A stretch of DNA of 64,000 bases. Source: Chondrosia reniformis. Its lineage: Eukaryota > Porifera > Demospongiae > Chondrillida > Chondrillidae. Positions 21,801-32,962 of this stretch are shown in pieces. Position 1 is the first letter of the stretch, and each line of letters opens with the position of its first letter. Under the pieces are notes generated by a model that was not told the DNA's origin, did no database searches, and worked only from the letters and a program-made list of their open reading frames with translations. The stretch covers positions 6,558,401 through 6,622,400 of the forward strand of contig OX359192.1 in NCBI GenBank assembly GCA_947172415.1, written 5' to 3'. Both the position numbers and the translations under genes were made by a program.

Positions 21801-24800
21801 CTTCTTTTTCCATTCTATAAGATTGGCTAGTGAACCTAGTACAACTTATGTGTGTTTGCTGCTATCCTTGTAGATGCTGCGTGACCACGCCCCTCACGTG
21901 ATTCACCAACACGTTGCTGGTGTGCATGAAGGATGGATCAAACGTGTTCTCTATGTACCTGATAAGAACTCAGTGATAAGTTGCTCCTCCATCCAACCAT
22001 CACTGGTGATAAAGGACCTGTCAAAAATTCAGAAACCTTATGTGTTTAAAATAAGAAAGGTACAATAATGGAGTCACTGCTGTACATATTTGTATATGCA
22101 TACATATGAAGTGGTAAGGGTAGTTCCTACTTCCTACCTGCCGCCAATAATTATGTGTGGGCAAGAAGATCTTACATGTACATTTTCTGCTAGACCCTAC
22201 TTTCTCCTGCCCACACAATTATCGGCTTGGGACAGGAAGGGGATAGCATCATGCCATGCCAGACTAACTTATAGCATACATACGTACATACATACACACA
22301 TATTATTATGTACGTAGGTAGAAATGTATATACGTATGTACAGCGAAATGCTGTATCACTAATTTGAATCTTATTAGCTCAAATGTCTATATACGTATGT
22401 ATGTAAGTATGTATAATGTATTTATGTATTTCAGGGAGTGGAGTGCTTCACTTACGACTCTCAGCTGGTTCTCTTGGCTACTGGAGGTATGGACCATGTG
22501 GTGAGGCTATGGAACCCCTACGTCACCACTAAGCCCACCGCCTACCTCACCAAACACAGCGGTACTATCCTTGACATGATCATGGAGAAGAGCCTTGGTA
22601 TTCTCTTTACCTATTCACAAGATGGAGTAAGTGAGAGTGTAGCAAGTGTGTTCATACAAACATGAAGACAGTAAAGCAAAGCCGTATCATTCATCTCCAC
22701 TATAGCCTTTGAACAGGTTCAGTGCAATTTACTCACATACTTCACATAATTGTACATACGTACGTATACGTCTTCTTTTGTGTGGATGAATCATGCAGAA
22801 TTGTGTATCGAATCTCCAACTTAGTTGCTGTGTGCGTGGGACCTCCGTGAACACATCCTAGTCCAAGCAATCACTGTCAAGTTCCCTTTCATCCAACGCC
22901 AGCCTGACCATGGCATGAGGTCCATCGTCAGAGGATTCAGGTCAAAGTTTCCCTCCATTATTGTGTCTGAGAATGAGTTTATGATGGAGTACGAGTTGGG
23001 GCTGAAGGCTGGTCAACAAAGCAGCAGTGGAGTTGTCACTACACATCAGCACCCAATCACTGCAGCCATTTACAGTCCTCTGTTCCGACAGGTAAGCATT
23101 CCCACTTCTTTACTTTTTTACGAGATGTACCGTACGCACATACGTAGCTCTTATAGACCCCTAGATTTAGCACAGAGAGCCAAGGACTCACAAATAATCA
23201 AGAAGAAGGCAAAGATTCCCAGGGTCACTGATGAAAGGTGGAATTCCGAGAAACAGTTGTCTGGCCCAGTGGAAAAGAAGAGAAGTGGAAGTAGAAAACT
23301 CTTGTATCCTCATCCAAAGCTCTCATTAGCTTTAGTTCCCTATAAGCCTTTTACTCTGAAGTACGTAGATGTAGCATGTTCAATAATGGTGTATTGTATT
23401 ATTCTTGTGTGTGTTTTAGTCAATGTGCCCATTTTCAGGTAATTGTTAGCTGTGAGGGTTCAGTGATAACCGTGTGGGACATTGATACCGGTGGAAAGGT
23501 CCTCCATTTTCCTCGTTGTCATGGAAATGATGAAATCACATGCATGTCACTGGACTCCAGTGGTCGAAGGCTCATGACGGGCTCACGATATGGAGACGTG
23601 AGAGTGTGGAACTACCACACAGGAGAGTGCTTGAAGACCCTCCATCACCCACAAAGGACTGAGGTCACTGGTGTCATCGGAATTTCAGAAAAGAACCTCT
23701 TCATTACAGTCGGCTGGAACAAGAGAGTGACCCTCTTTGCTGATAAGGAAGATGTGAGTGTCCGCACCCAAACACTCTCATTGTGTGCTTAATGTGACTA
23801 GTACAAGTTAAATAATGCAGTTTTATAAAAACGGTTTAGTGGCAAGAGTGTTGATGGCTAAAGTCTCCATATCTGGGCTTGCTGTCCAGCGATAGCTGCT
23901 TTTCACTCGTTTCTATTCCTTCTTAATTATGATTGAAAGGATAATAGAAGACACTTGTGGTGTGGTTATCATACTTAAGTAGTATCCAGCAGATGGCCTG
24001 TACGTACGTAACTTGACAATGTACAGAAATCTTTTGATTTCTGAGTATCTATGTAAATGCCCAGTTTCAGTAACTCTTTTTTTATGCCAACTGAAAGAGA
24101 CCCCAGGGTTGAAACATGCATACATTGAATAAAAGCACACCTATAAACACTCATGTAAACCATCTAAAAGGTCAACACTGTTTAGGAGAAATCCTTTTTC
24201 TATAATATTTAGAAAGTAATGTGTGTTTACAGGTGTTACTGATTCTGTCCCTTGTTAGTTGTTTGATGTAAAGCCGATGGAAGGCTGGGAAGAGACTGGA
24301 CAACATGAAGATGACATCCTGAGTTGCTCATTCCTAGAGCCAAGGTATCTGGTCACTGGAAGCTTTGACGGAGTCATAAAGATCTGGAACACCGAAAACA
24401 CCCAACTAGTTAGACAGTTTTCCTCGCCATCTCCTGCTATAGTCTTGTTTGATCCAAAGTTAGTAAGGCCAATGGGAAAGATGGTGTCTTTAATATTGTA
24501 GTGTTGTTTTTGCTTTGTTAGAAGAACTTTAAGGAAGAAAAGCTGTGCATCCTTCAAGTCGAAATCTAATTCCCTTTGTAGCAGTTTTGTAAACTCTTTA
24601 GTTTCAACCTCAAGACCAGAAAGTAGACGAATGTCTCACTACAGGCATAGACTGTCACTGTCAGTTCTGATGGATGTTTGACATACGTATTTGCCGGCTG
24701 TAGGTTTCACTGCCTGTGCTACGTATGTGTAGGTACCAAGATAAGAGAGCCCCAGTAGACCAAGTACTCTTCTTACAAGAACGTGCCAAATCGAGGGTTC

Positions 24801-26403
24801 ATCACTGTGGTATACTTGTGTCCAGCGACCATGGTGAAGCAAGATTTTGGGACCTTTTTGGTCCTACTGAGCCACTGGGGTCCTTTCCTTTGACTGACAA
24901 TGATGAGGAGCATGTTCTTGCCTTGACAACCGACCCTGGCAACAAGCTGCTGATAGCAGGAGATACTGCAGGTTGTATTTCTGTGTTTGATATAGCCCGG
25001 TACTGTTGTGGACATGAAGACGCAGATGTAAGTAGGCCTACCCTAACCCTAACCATATCCCTAAATATAGGAAAATGACATTGTTTTAGGACGGCAGTAA
25101 AGCAATAAATTGTTCATTTTCTGTGATTGTTGGTTTAGTGTATCTCTCTAATGCTTCAGAGCTGCCCTCCCAGACCTCTGTACTCCTGGTCAGCTCACAG
25201 TGCAGAGATAGTCTCTGTTCAGTACATCAGTCCCTGCAGCGGCGAGACGGATCCTCTAGTTCTCTCCTCCTCCAGTGATGCTACAGCGCGACTTTGGACA
25301 CTAAAGGGTCACTACATTGGAGTATTTGGGCAAGAGACCCTTTGGAGGCTGAGTTCACCGGCCTCTTACCAGCATCCAAAGTGAGCCATCTGGTGCACAT
25401 ACGTACCTCTCTGGCCGCCAACATGATTCATACATACACTAGAAATACATTGAATGGGATAAAGACTGGTTATTTTATGAGTGTACTGACAGAATGATTC
25501 AAGCATTATAGAGTATAATATGTATACTTCAAATCTTCTAATCCTTCAATTTGTACACTATTCAACAATTGCTATTTTTTTGTTCTGCCTTCATATTCTG
25601 TTGATAACTCTTATACAGGACACCATGGGGAAAACCCTCACGTTCTCAAATATCTTCCCATTCTATGAAGTCATGTAAGTAAATGTTTATACATGTAAAG
25701 GAAGAGATGATAAGTCTTTCTCTTCTCTATGGATCCAGTGTCGTCTAAGGGCATGGCTAGTGTGAGGTCAAGTGGAGTGATGGGGGTTGCTTCACGTCTA
25801 CCCACTCCTAGTCAAGAACTGCATGAAGAGGCTTTAACTGAAGCTGAAGACACATCTCACATTAGTGATACTGAAAGTATCTCACCAGAGAACTTTGAGT
25901 TGCCAAGGAGTCTTTTGAGAGAAAATGAGAGGGTAGGGTGCTATCTCTTTTTATTGTATTATCTGATTCCTTGCTCATAACACTGAAGCACCATATCCTT
26001 CATCACTAATGAATATCATTAAAGTCAAGTAGGCCTTCATCTTGTTATGTGTTCTATTTGCAAAGGATCACTTGGGTGAGCCTTATAAGGAACAACTAAT
26101 CAAGCGGATGAAGGACAGAAAAGGAAGGCGTGAAGTCTATGCTGATATAGATTCCAAAACAGTTCAAAGATTTGGTACCATATGTTCTCCGTTTCAAGCA
26201 CTACAACTTACGGTAAGAAGATCAGTTATACTTGGTACACTGTTGAATGAAGCACTGTCATTTATCATTGATTGTTTTATCTGGCAATGTTGCAGTCTGT
26301 AAATGACTCTCCATCACATGAAGGACGCAGTCAAGAGACAGGACAGACTTCATCTAAGAACACTGTCAAAGCTAAAGTTGTACTCCTTCAAAATAAGGTT
26401 TAA
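18841..26403 (+). CDS. EF-hand and WD40-repeat protein, WDR49/WDR64 type
   Basis: Exons: 18841-18843, 18901-18956, 19038-19236, 20108-20251, 20496-20555, 20850-21096, 21160-21200, 21335-21478, 21874-22059, 22435-22626, 22825-23091, 23439-23753, 24259-24458, 24522-24659, 24733-25027, 25139-25380, 25619-25674, 25739-25932, 26066-26212, 26296-26403; phases close to 1077 residues. Exon 1 codes only the start Met. Residues about 20-130 hold two EF-hands; the second has the canonical loop DVHGEGLVDWEE, the first is degenerate. WD-type blades follow (HVVRLWNPY, VITVWDID, GDVRVWNY, GVIKIWNT, ARFWDLF, ATARLWTL). The late GHYIGVFGQ and LGEPYKEQLIKRM blocks match the WDR49/WDR64/EFCAB8 family, whose members are linked to cilia. 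Exon 14 is the weakest call. Intron 3 holds a 23-bp minisatellite, intron 9 a foldback, intron 11 a dispersed repeat. Confidence 0.87.
19255..20098. repeat. 23-bp minisatellite, about 37 copies
   Basis: The unit CACCTCTGTGTGTGACTGTG plus CTG repeats across intron 3 of the WD40 gene. Some units are 25 bp (one extra GT), and some carry CTA or TTG instead of CTG. The last unit runs into CTGTAACTGCAG, the 3' splice site of exon 4. On the - strand no frame meets a stop, so it imitates long Gln-His-Ser-His-Thr proteins; I treat these as artefacts. Confidence 0.97.
22143..22226. repeat. Short foldback (inverted repeat) in intron 9 of the WD40 gene
   Basis: The arm GCCAATAATTATGTGTGGGC (22143) has an imperfect inverted copy ending at 22226. 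The arms are about 26 bases each with about 32 bases between them, and weaker pairing seems to extend outward on both sides. Possibly a decayed MITE. Confidence 0.5.
23175..23406. repeat. Dispersed repeat family, copy A (intron 11 of the WD40 gene)
   Basis: Shares a core with three other places in the window (38155-38305, 41381-41608, 48575-48682), all in the same orientation. Common blocks are GGTCACTGATGAAAGGTGGA, CAGCTGTCTGGCCCARTGG and CATCCAAAGCTCTCA. Copies A and C align over about 230 bases. No terminal repeats or poly(A) tail are obvious, so SINE or MITE status is unresolved. Confidence 0.72.
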
Positions 26404-26619
26404 AATTTTTAACTTTTAAAAAAAATAAAAATGTAAATAAATTTCTTTGTCATTCATTGTTTCTTGTTACTAATAATCAAAATGTATATTTATACGTATA
26501 TATACAGCTCAAGAATAATGCTTTCCATACAAGAATACATTTGTAATAATGAATCTGATGTGATTGGCATTAATAGACAGATGGATGGATGATTCAAGTC
26601 ATGACAATTATCCTCCTGA
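26404..26619. other. Convergent spacer with WD40-gene poly(A) signals
   Basis: 216 bases between the stop codons of two facing genes. Two AATAAA hexamers at 26424-26429 and 26437-26442 follow the WD40 stop codon. I see no clear signal for the opposite gene. Confidence 0.5.
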
Positions 26620-28983
26620 TCATTGAAAAAAGTATAAAATGATAGCCACAGCTAGTAGAATGAACATCAAAACAAAGCTAGTATTTTCTTCCAACACAAC
26701 CAGGAACACTTGCAAAAACCGGTTCTGTAGTAGATTATTCTTTTGCAGCAATGCAGCTGTGTCTGGTTTGGAAGCGTGTCGCTGGTCTCTCTTTATATGA
26801 TGCAACACCTTCAGTTGATCAACATACACACCACTATCTTTCAAGAAAGATTCCAACTCTATAGAAGTCACATGACAGTCACATGCAAATCATGTGATAA
26901 GGCACAGGTATACGGTATCTTACTAGTGAGTTGCTGTGGAAGCAGACCTTTAGGTGCTTCTACAAACAAGATGGCTCTCCCCTCATGACAAAGATAAGTT
27001 GCAAAAGAGATTTCAGAAAATGCATCCAACACCTAAACGCAGAGAATGAGTGCAGGAGGTGGATTGGATAGGAGCTTCAGTTTCAGAACTGCTCACCATT
27101 CTTTCAACATTAAAGGACCAATGAATTGTGTCTGCTTTCTTGACAATCCACTTTACACGACCTGTCAACCAGAGGCGACCCTGGTTGTCAAGGTAACCAC
27201 AGTCCTCAGTACGAAGCCACTCTTTGCCATCAGCATCACACACTATCCTCTTTTGACCGACCTGTTCATAATAAGAACACCACAATCTGACTACCACAGT
27301 ATTCCTCTCAAGATCACAGTGCACCAGAGGTATATACAACTAACACATGCAGAAATGTTGGACAGTTGGCTCTAACCTGGTATGTATTTACATGCCATCC
27401 AGTCACAACTATCTCTCCGGGTGTCTCCAAAGGGACCTCCAGATCCTCCAAGGAGTCACCTGTCAAGTCATCTTCCGATGGCTTGATTATCTTTACACTG
27501 CCCTTGAATATGGGAGTCCCAGCACACAGACCCTCCTTACACAGCTCTTCGGCAGCCATTTTGTCAGGCCCTGATATAATGCTGATGGGTTCTGCTTCCG
27601 TGCTTCCATACAACACATAAACATTGCTTGGATCTTCTGAGGCATCCATCAGCTTCTGGAGGGACCGTCTGTAAACTGGAGCACCACCCACTATGACACG
27701 CCTGCCTGGAAGCTTCCTACCCTTGGTTAGGCAGTACTCTGCCAGGCGTTCCACAAAAGAGGGGGATCCCCCTAACAGGTTGATGTCATACTTGTCACCA
27801 ACGGCAACCACATCAGCTGGATTAAAAGAGTGTATGTTCTGATGAAGTATTCCAGTAGCTCCAGTCTGTAGAAGGAACACTGACATCACTGGACATGGGA
27901 TAATGTATGGTTACTATGGTGACATACTTTGAGAGTTTCCAAAAGAAATACAGGAAGGTTTGTCAGACTGACATCATTCGCTGGGTTCCATTTCGGATCC
28001 AATTCTCTTTTTCCGATGTCTATAGCCTTGCACTGATTGAGTATAAAGTCGTGCTTCCGCATCAGTAATTTGGGCATTCCTGTGCTACCTGTGGTAAATG
28101 TTACGAGGGAGTGGTCTACAGCCTCCACCTCATCTGGCGTCAGTAGGTTGCCATAGGATACAGCTCCACAGTCTACCTCCAATTGTATTGGAATCTTTTT
28201 CAATGCCGGCACAAATATCTAAATCAAAATATATACTTGTATCATAAAAAGATTGACAATCCAAGATTCTATTCAGTGCAGAAACACAACCAGTAATGTT
28301 ATTATGTATTGTATTCAAACATGTTTCTGCTAGTCATAGTTCTGGGAAATTTTAGCCTCAGTATGCTAGAATTGGTTGCTATAGCAACGAGACTTACAGA
28401 GAGCCATCTTTGCCAGGACCCTTTTTCAATTATCCACATGGCAGACTTTGAGATGGTCACACAATGATTAATCTTCTTCAGCTCCATTTTAATGTTCACC
28501 AGTACTACAGCTCCCCCTACGTAATCACCATACAATTGTGCACCTTGCCACTTTTGCATTCATCAATACACCAACGTGTAGGCTACCTCAGGATGTAATT
28601 CACTGGCAGGTGGTACATTAAGCAAGGACAGGCATTCGAAATACAGTGGACATACCTGCCGCCAAAACAGCTATTGTTAGCGCGTAAAACTCAACGGAAG
28701 GTCGTACTGTTATGAGTACTCGATCATTGGGCTTCAAGCCTCCCTTTTTAAGAATACTGTAAAAGGTAGATATCTTAATGTGTAGCTCCCCGTACGTGGC
28801 ACTCCTTCCTGCAACCACCTGGACACACAATGCAACATACGTATATACATAATATAGGACTCAAGCTACTCATTGAAGTCAGAAAATGAATTATTATCAT
28901 TGGTACACAAAAGCACTGACCAAACAAATTTTTTCCGGAGTTTTAGTCACTGTCTCTAGAACGCCCTGTGCAAAGTTGGCCAT
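26620..28983 (-). CDS. AMP-forming acyl ligase, OleC-like, with C-terminal membrane anchor
   Basis: Adenylate-forming (ANL superfamily) enzyme. Exons in transcript order: 28921-28983, 28656-28818, 28398-28516, 27928-28218, 27377-27865, 27097-27261, 26924-27032, 26620-26858; phases close to 545 residues. Motifs: the phosphate loop FTTGSTGMPK (about residues 155-165), the adenine-site YGSTEAEPIS, the C-terminal hinge RTEDCGYLDNQGRLWLTGR, and RDQRHASKPD where the catalytic lysine of the small domain is expected. This set is closest to bacterial OleC (beta-lactone synthetase) and related fatty-acyl ligases rather than to classic animal acyl-CoA synthetases. The last 25 residues (SFVLMFILLAVAIILYFFQ) form a hydrophobic tail that would anchor the enzyme with its catalytic part in the cytosol. 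Substrate is unknown; a long acyl or hydroxy-acyl chain is inference. Confidence 0.83.
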
Positions 28984-29006
28984 CTTATTGCGGCAATTTC
29001 AAAAAG
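28984..29006. promoter_or_regulatory. 23-bp gap between two divergent start codons
   Basis: The ATG of the OleC-like ligase (- strand, 28983) and that of the TSP1-glycosyltransferase (+ strand, 29007) are separated by 23 bases. Unless an unseen 5' exon exists, the two transcripts must start inside each other's coding or 5' region, so their 5' ends overlap in antisense. Confidence 0.55.
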
Positions 29007-31847
29007 ATGGCGATGTGTCGTATGATCCGAAGACTGGTACTGTATCTAACGTTCCTTGCACTCATAGTACCCGTATTGCTGTACTTTGCTGATATCGGTA
29101 GAGCTCCTATTGATGCAATTACCATGCAAGTGAATCAGCCAGAAAGGGAAAGTCTGCATTTCTTTGATGTTGGTAGATTTAACAACGTTCATTATCCGCA
29201 AAATGATTAATTTTAATTTCCTCTCACCCCAGTGTATAAATGTTTGTCCTCCATTTAAATGGTCATCCTGGTCAGTATGTACCAAGAGATGCAATGGCGG
29301 AGTGCACAGGCGGTATGCAATGTATGCTGCTCTCTGCTTGGAAAACGCAAGTCACTGTAACAACAATATGAAGGAGGAGATCCCTTGTAATAATAAGCCT
29401 TGTGCTGCACCACATGATGATTATGGAGGCCCATGTAGGAAGGCATTGTAGCTATGTGAAAACCTGTTAAATTATAATTATTCTACTCCACAGATGGGAT
29501 ACCTCAACTGCCTGATGACCAATTGAACCCTGCAATGTTGCAAGATGAATCATCAGACCTGTGTAATGGCTTACTAAGTGAATATTCCACAGTATTCAAC
29601 AGTAAGTACATATGACTCAAATACATGTTTAAAGCCTTCACTTGAATCATTTTCTAAAGACATAGTTACTGGCCAAGCACACTCGAGCTATCTTGTGTAT
29701 ACCACAGGAGGAGGGACTTTCCCTTACCCAGGTGGGGTAGCTGGAAGGTTTAAAGGGATCACAACTGTGTTCATGTTGGCAGTATTACTAGGTAAGGGCA
29801 CATTACATCCAAAAAGGTTTTATCCTGTACCCTGATTAACTCATTGATAAAATCACCATACTAATAGTGTTGAAAACAAAACTATGTACATATAAACACA
29901 TCTAGCAGACCCTTTGGTGATCTTTTGAACATTTTGTGGTTAGATGGAATGTACTGGGAAATGATGTCATACCTGATATCTTGGAGGGCTTACATACTGT
30001 ACATATATATACAATATCTTAATTTGACAAGTTCCAATACCAGCTGTTGGCTTTATATGTAAGCAGTCATGGTTAATCTTGTGGTGAAATTATTGAAGGT
30101 TTATGTACAAGTATTGCAGCAAAATACATTCCATTCGATCAGTATTTCACAAAGCATGTCTTTAATGATTACATGGTTTGCTGAGGATTGCAGTGTATTA
30201 ACTTTTAGCATTATCTTATGGAACTAGAATAACATCCTCATTGTGTTAAGTACGTAGTTGTGTTTAATAAGATCCAGGAGTATCATCTAGTGTGCATATT
30301 ATTCTCTTTTTGATTTGCATGCCATTTGTATTTATCCAGTCCATGGTGATATAAACCACAGGCCTAACACTTAGGCAATACCTTTAAGATATCATCTTTC
30401 TGCATGCATTCGATCTGAGGTGATCATTGAGCAAGTGGGCTAATGGTGTGTTTTGAATAAGAGATACTATTTCACCTGTATACAGGAATTTTCACCACAA
30501 AATACGATACTGTATTCATATAGGCCATGGTTAAAGGTTGATTCGCAAACGGAATTGACAGCGTAGGCTAAAATACAGTACCAACCATTGGTTTAACATG
30601 TAGGATACTACTGTTTTCAGTAGGTATGAAAGTGCAACTATTTACCAAAGGTTGCTTCAAAATATTTTACTTGATGACAATGACTGAATTTGTCTTAGCA
30701 AAGCTGAACTCCCCTCTCTGTAGTCACCTTGTATGCTTTACAGTTATCTGTGTATTGGGATGTGCCTCCCTCCCCCATCAGCTAGTAGAACTAAAAACTG
30801 TTATTCATCACTTACGTGGTCATAGACCTGTGAGTTCATTCTGAATTGTGTTTCTTCTGTAAGTGTGTCAACCTTGCATACACTACACCTGCAAACAGGC
30901 ATTCCTCACTTACCTGTATGAATGATGTAAATGTATTTTTTCATATAACCTTTACCCTGTATATTGAACATGTAGAGAGGGCCTTTTTGATTGACTGGAG
31001 GGATCCACCAGGGTTGGAGGACTACCTTCAACCTAGTAGCTTTGACTGGAGCACTTCTTTAAAGGATCTGGAACTTCCTCCTCAAGAAGACTACCTTGAC
31101 ATTGGCAGTTGGCGGGCAGTGGCTAAGAATGGCTTTAACGAAACATGGTATATGAACACAAATTTTGCAAAAGTGTTTACTAAACCAGTGGAAGTTATTC
31201 AGTCTCACAATTATGACTTTACATATGCCCTCTTGCGCAACAAGCACTTGAAGCAAAAAGCCTTTGAATTGAGGATGGACTTGATACATTGTCATGTTTG
31301 TTGCACATGGAAAGGGCTCTTCACATTTAATGCCAGATTCAAAGACTACATGACAAGGAAGCTTCAAACCAGTTTACCAAGTGCTAATCACTTAGGATCC
31401 TTACAACTTAGAACTGAAAATTTATTAAACAGCCAACAGGTAAAGGAAGTAATTTCATGTTGTCAACAAGTGTTACACAGACATCCGTCCATAGAAAAGA
31501 TTATCCTGATTTCCAATAATAAAATGGCAAAAACCTTTCTAGAAGGCATCAAAGATATTGTTGAGTTGAAGGAAGATATTGATGGTTTCATGCACATTCA
31601 CCTTGGGAGTAAAAGGGTACCCAGGGACGAAGCTGAAGTGCATCACAAAGTACAGGATCTGACATTTCAACACCTGTACTTGCTATTAGATTCTGCACTT
31701 CTTGTTCGCCTCAGTGGATATAAGGCCAGTCTGGGTATCTTTGCAGATGCCCTGCGCAGATACACAAGACATGGAGAGGGCACATATATTGCATCTCAAA
31801 ATCATTGCACTTATATTGGAATGAACTATACTGGTCCCCTATACTAA
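29007..31847 (+). CDS. Type II membrane protein: TSP1 domain plus fucosyltransferase-like domain
   Basis: Exons 29007-29129, 29233-29434, 29494-29601, 29660-29791, 30976-31847 close to 478 residues. A short basic N-terminus precedes a membrane helix (LVLYLTFLALIVPVLLYF, about residues 10-27), the plan of Golgi type II enzymes. Exon 2 is a thrombospondin type-1 repeat (FKWSSWSVCTKRCNGG with the paired Cys pattern). The rest resembles the O-FucT/alpha-fucosyltransferase fold: a GGVAGRFKGI block followed by AFLIDWRDPPGLEDYL, an LQLRTEN segment where the family has its HxRxGD motif, and a late SGYKASLGIFADAL helix like the Ser-rich donor-site helix. The key Gly-Asp of the GDP-sugar motif is not conserved, so activity and donor are uncertain. 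The 872-base last exon carries most of the catalytic-like part. Head-to-head with the OleC-like ligase. Confidence 0.75.
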
Positions 31848-32962
31848 CCCTCTCACTAACCCACTTACTATATAGTTGGTGTCAATTTCAATCTTGCTTT
31901 GACTGGTATTGTGTGATTTCCAGATATGAAGAGTAGATTCTGTGAATTACACCATTTTCAAAGTGATGAATGCAACTCAAAGAATATAAAGGATCAGTTT
32001 GAATTTAAAAAATGATTCTGTTTTGATTTTTATTTGCATTTGCTAAATACCTTCTGTAATGTGTAAACGTTCTTTACTGTATGGTATTATTATAATCCTA
32101 ATTAGATGATCAAGAAAGTCAGCTTATATACTCAATATATCAGTACATAGCCATATTAAAGGTTGTTTTTGGAAGAACCAGATTTTATCATCTTGCTATA
32201 TAATCTGATTTCTGATTTCTTATTTGTCAGTTTCAATTCTTACATATACAAACTCTAAGTTGTCAAAGAGATTCTACCTTTTCAATGGCCCTTATGAGCT
32301 AGCTCATGATGTTATGTCACCAGTGCAAGGTATAGGTAACACTCCTCCAGGTCAGGGGGGAGTGTTATGATAGCTGTTTATGAATATCTCTAGGTATGTG
32401 GAGGGGTGTCATAACTAGTAGGTACAAATCATTGCAGTGTCGCCCATGCTTACATTGTTACCAGTTTCACTAGCTTTCATATATTTTATGACATGACATA
32501 CAAAAATACAAGAAAACAAAACAGTCAACAAAAACACATGGTGATGATCACAGGTGGGCAGATTACTTAGTTGAAGTGTTTGTCATAAATTGAGAGGAAA
32601 AATAAAGCTAAAATTACATGTTATTGCTTACAGAAAATTAACTTAAAGGTAAGTTGTAAAGTTTAGAATAATCTTAAAATAAAGCTATTTTACATTAGAG
32701 TTAGAATTTAACTTTACATCTTAGCTAAATTAAACTCTTGAATCTGTTGCCATGCCAGCATAAGACAAAAGACTCAAAAAGAACTAGACCTTAGCTTAGC
32801 CTAATAAAATTAACAATTAATTACTTACAGTAAATTACTTATAAACTACCTGCTAAGAAGAATTATCTTATTTACGTAAGGTAGGGAAGTGTTATTATCA
32901 AGAGTGACCACCTGTAGTGGTACTGATTGGCTCCTTGGAATGGATAGAGGTAGCTCCATTGA
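31848..32962. other. Convergent intergenic spacer
   Basis: 1.1 kb between the glycosyltransferase stop and the kinase stop. A+T rich, with several AAT/TTA-rich runs. It should hold both 3' UTRs. I see no further gene, RNA or repeat. Confidence 0.5.

Noticed and set aside
22825-23442. A continuous 205-codon frame through WD40 exon 11 into the next intron
   Set aside because: The exon ends at a good GT donor at 23092; the rest of the frame is copy A of the dispersed repeat.
25040-25062. Short CCCTAA-like run in the WD40 gene
   Set aside because: Only about two and a half units; too short to call interstitial telomeric sequence.
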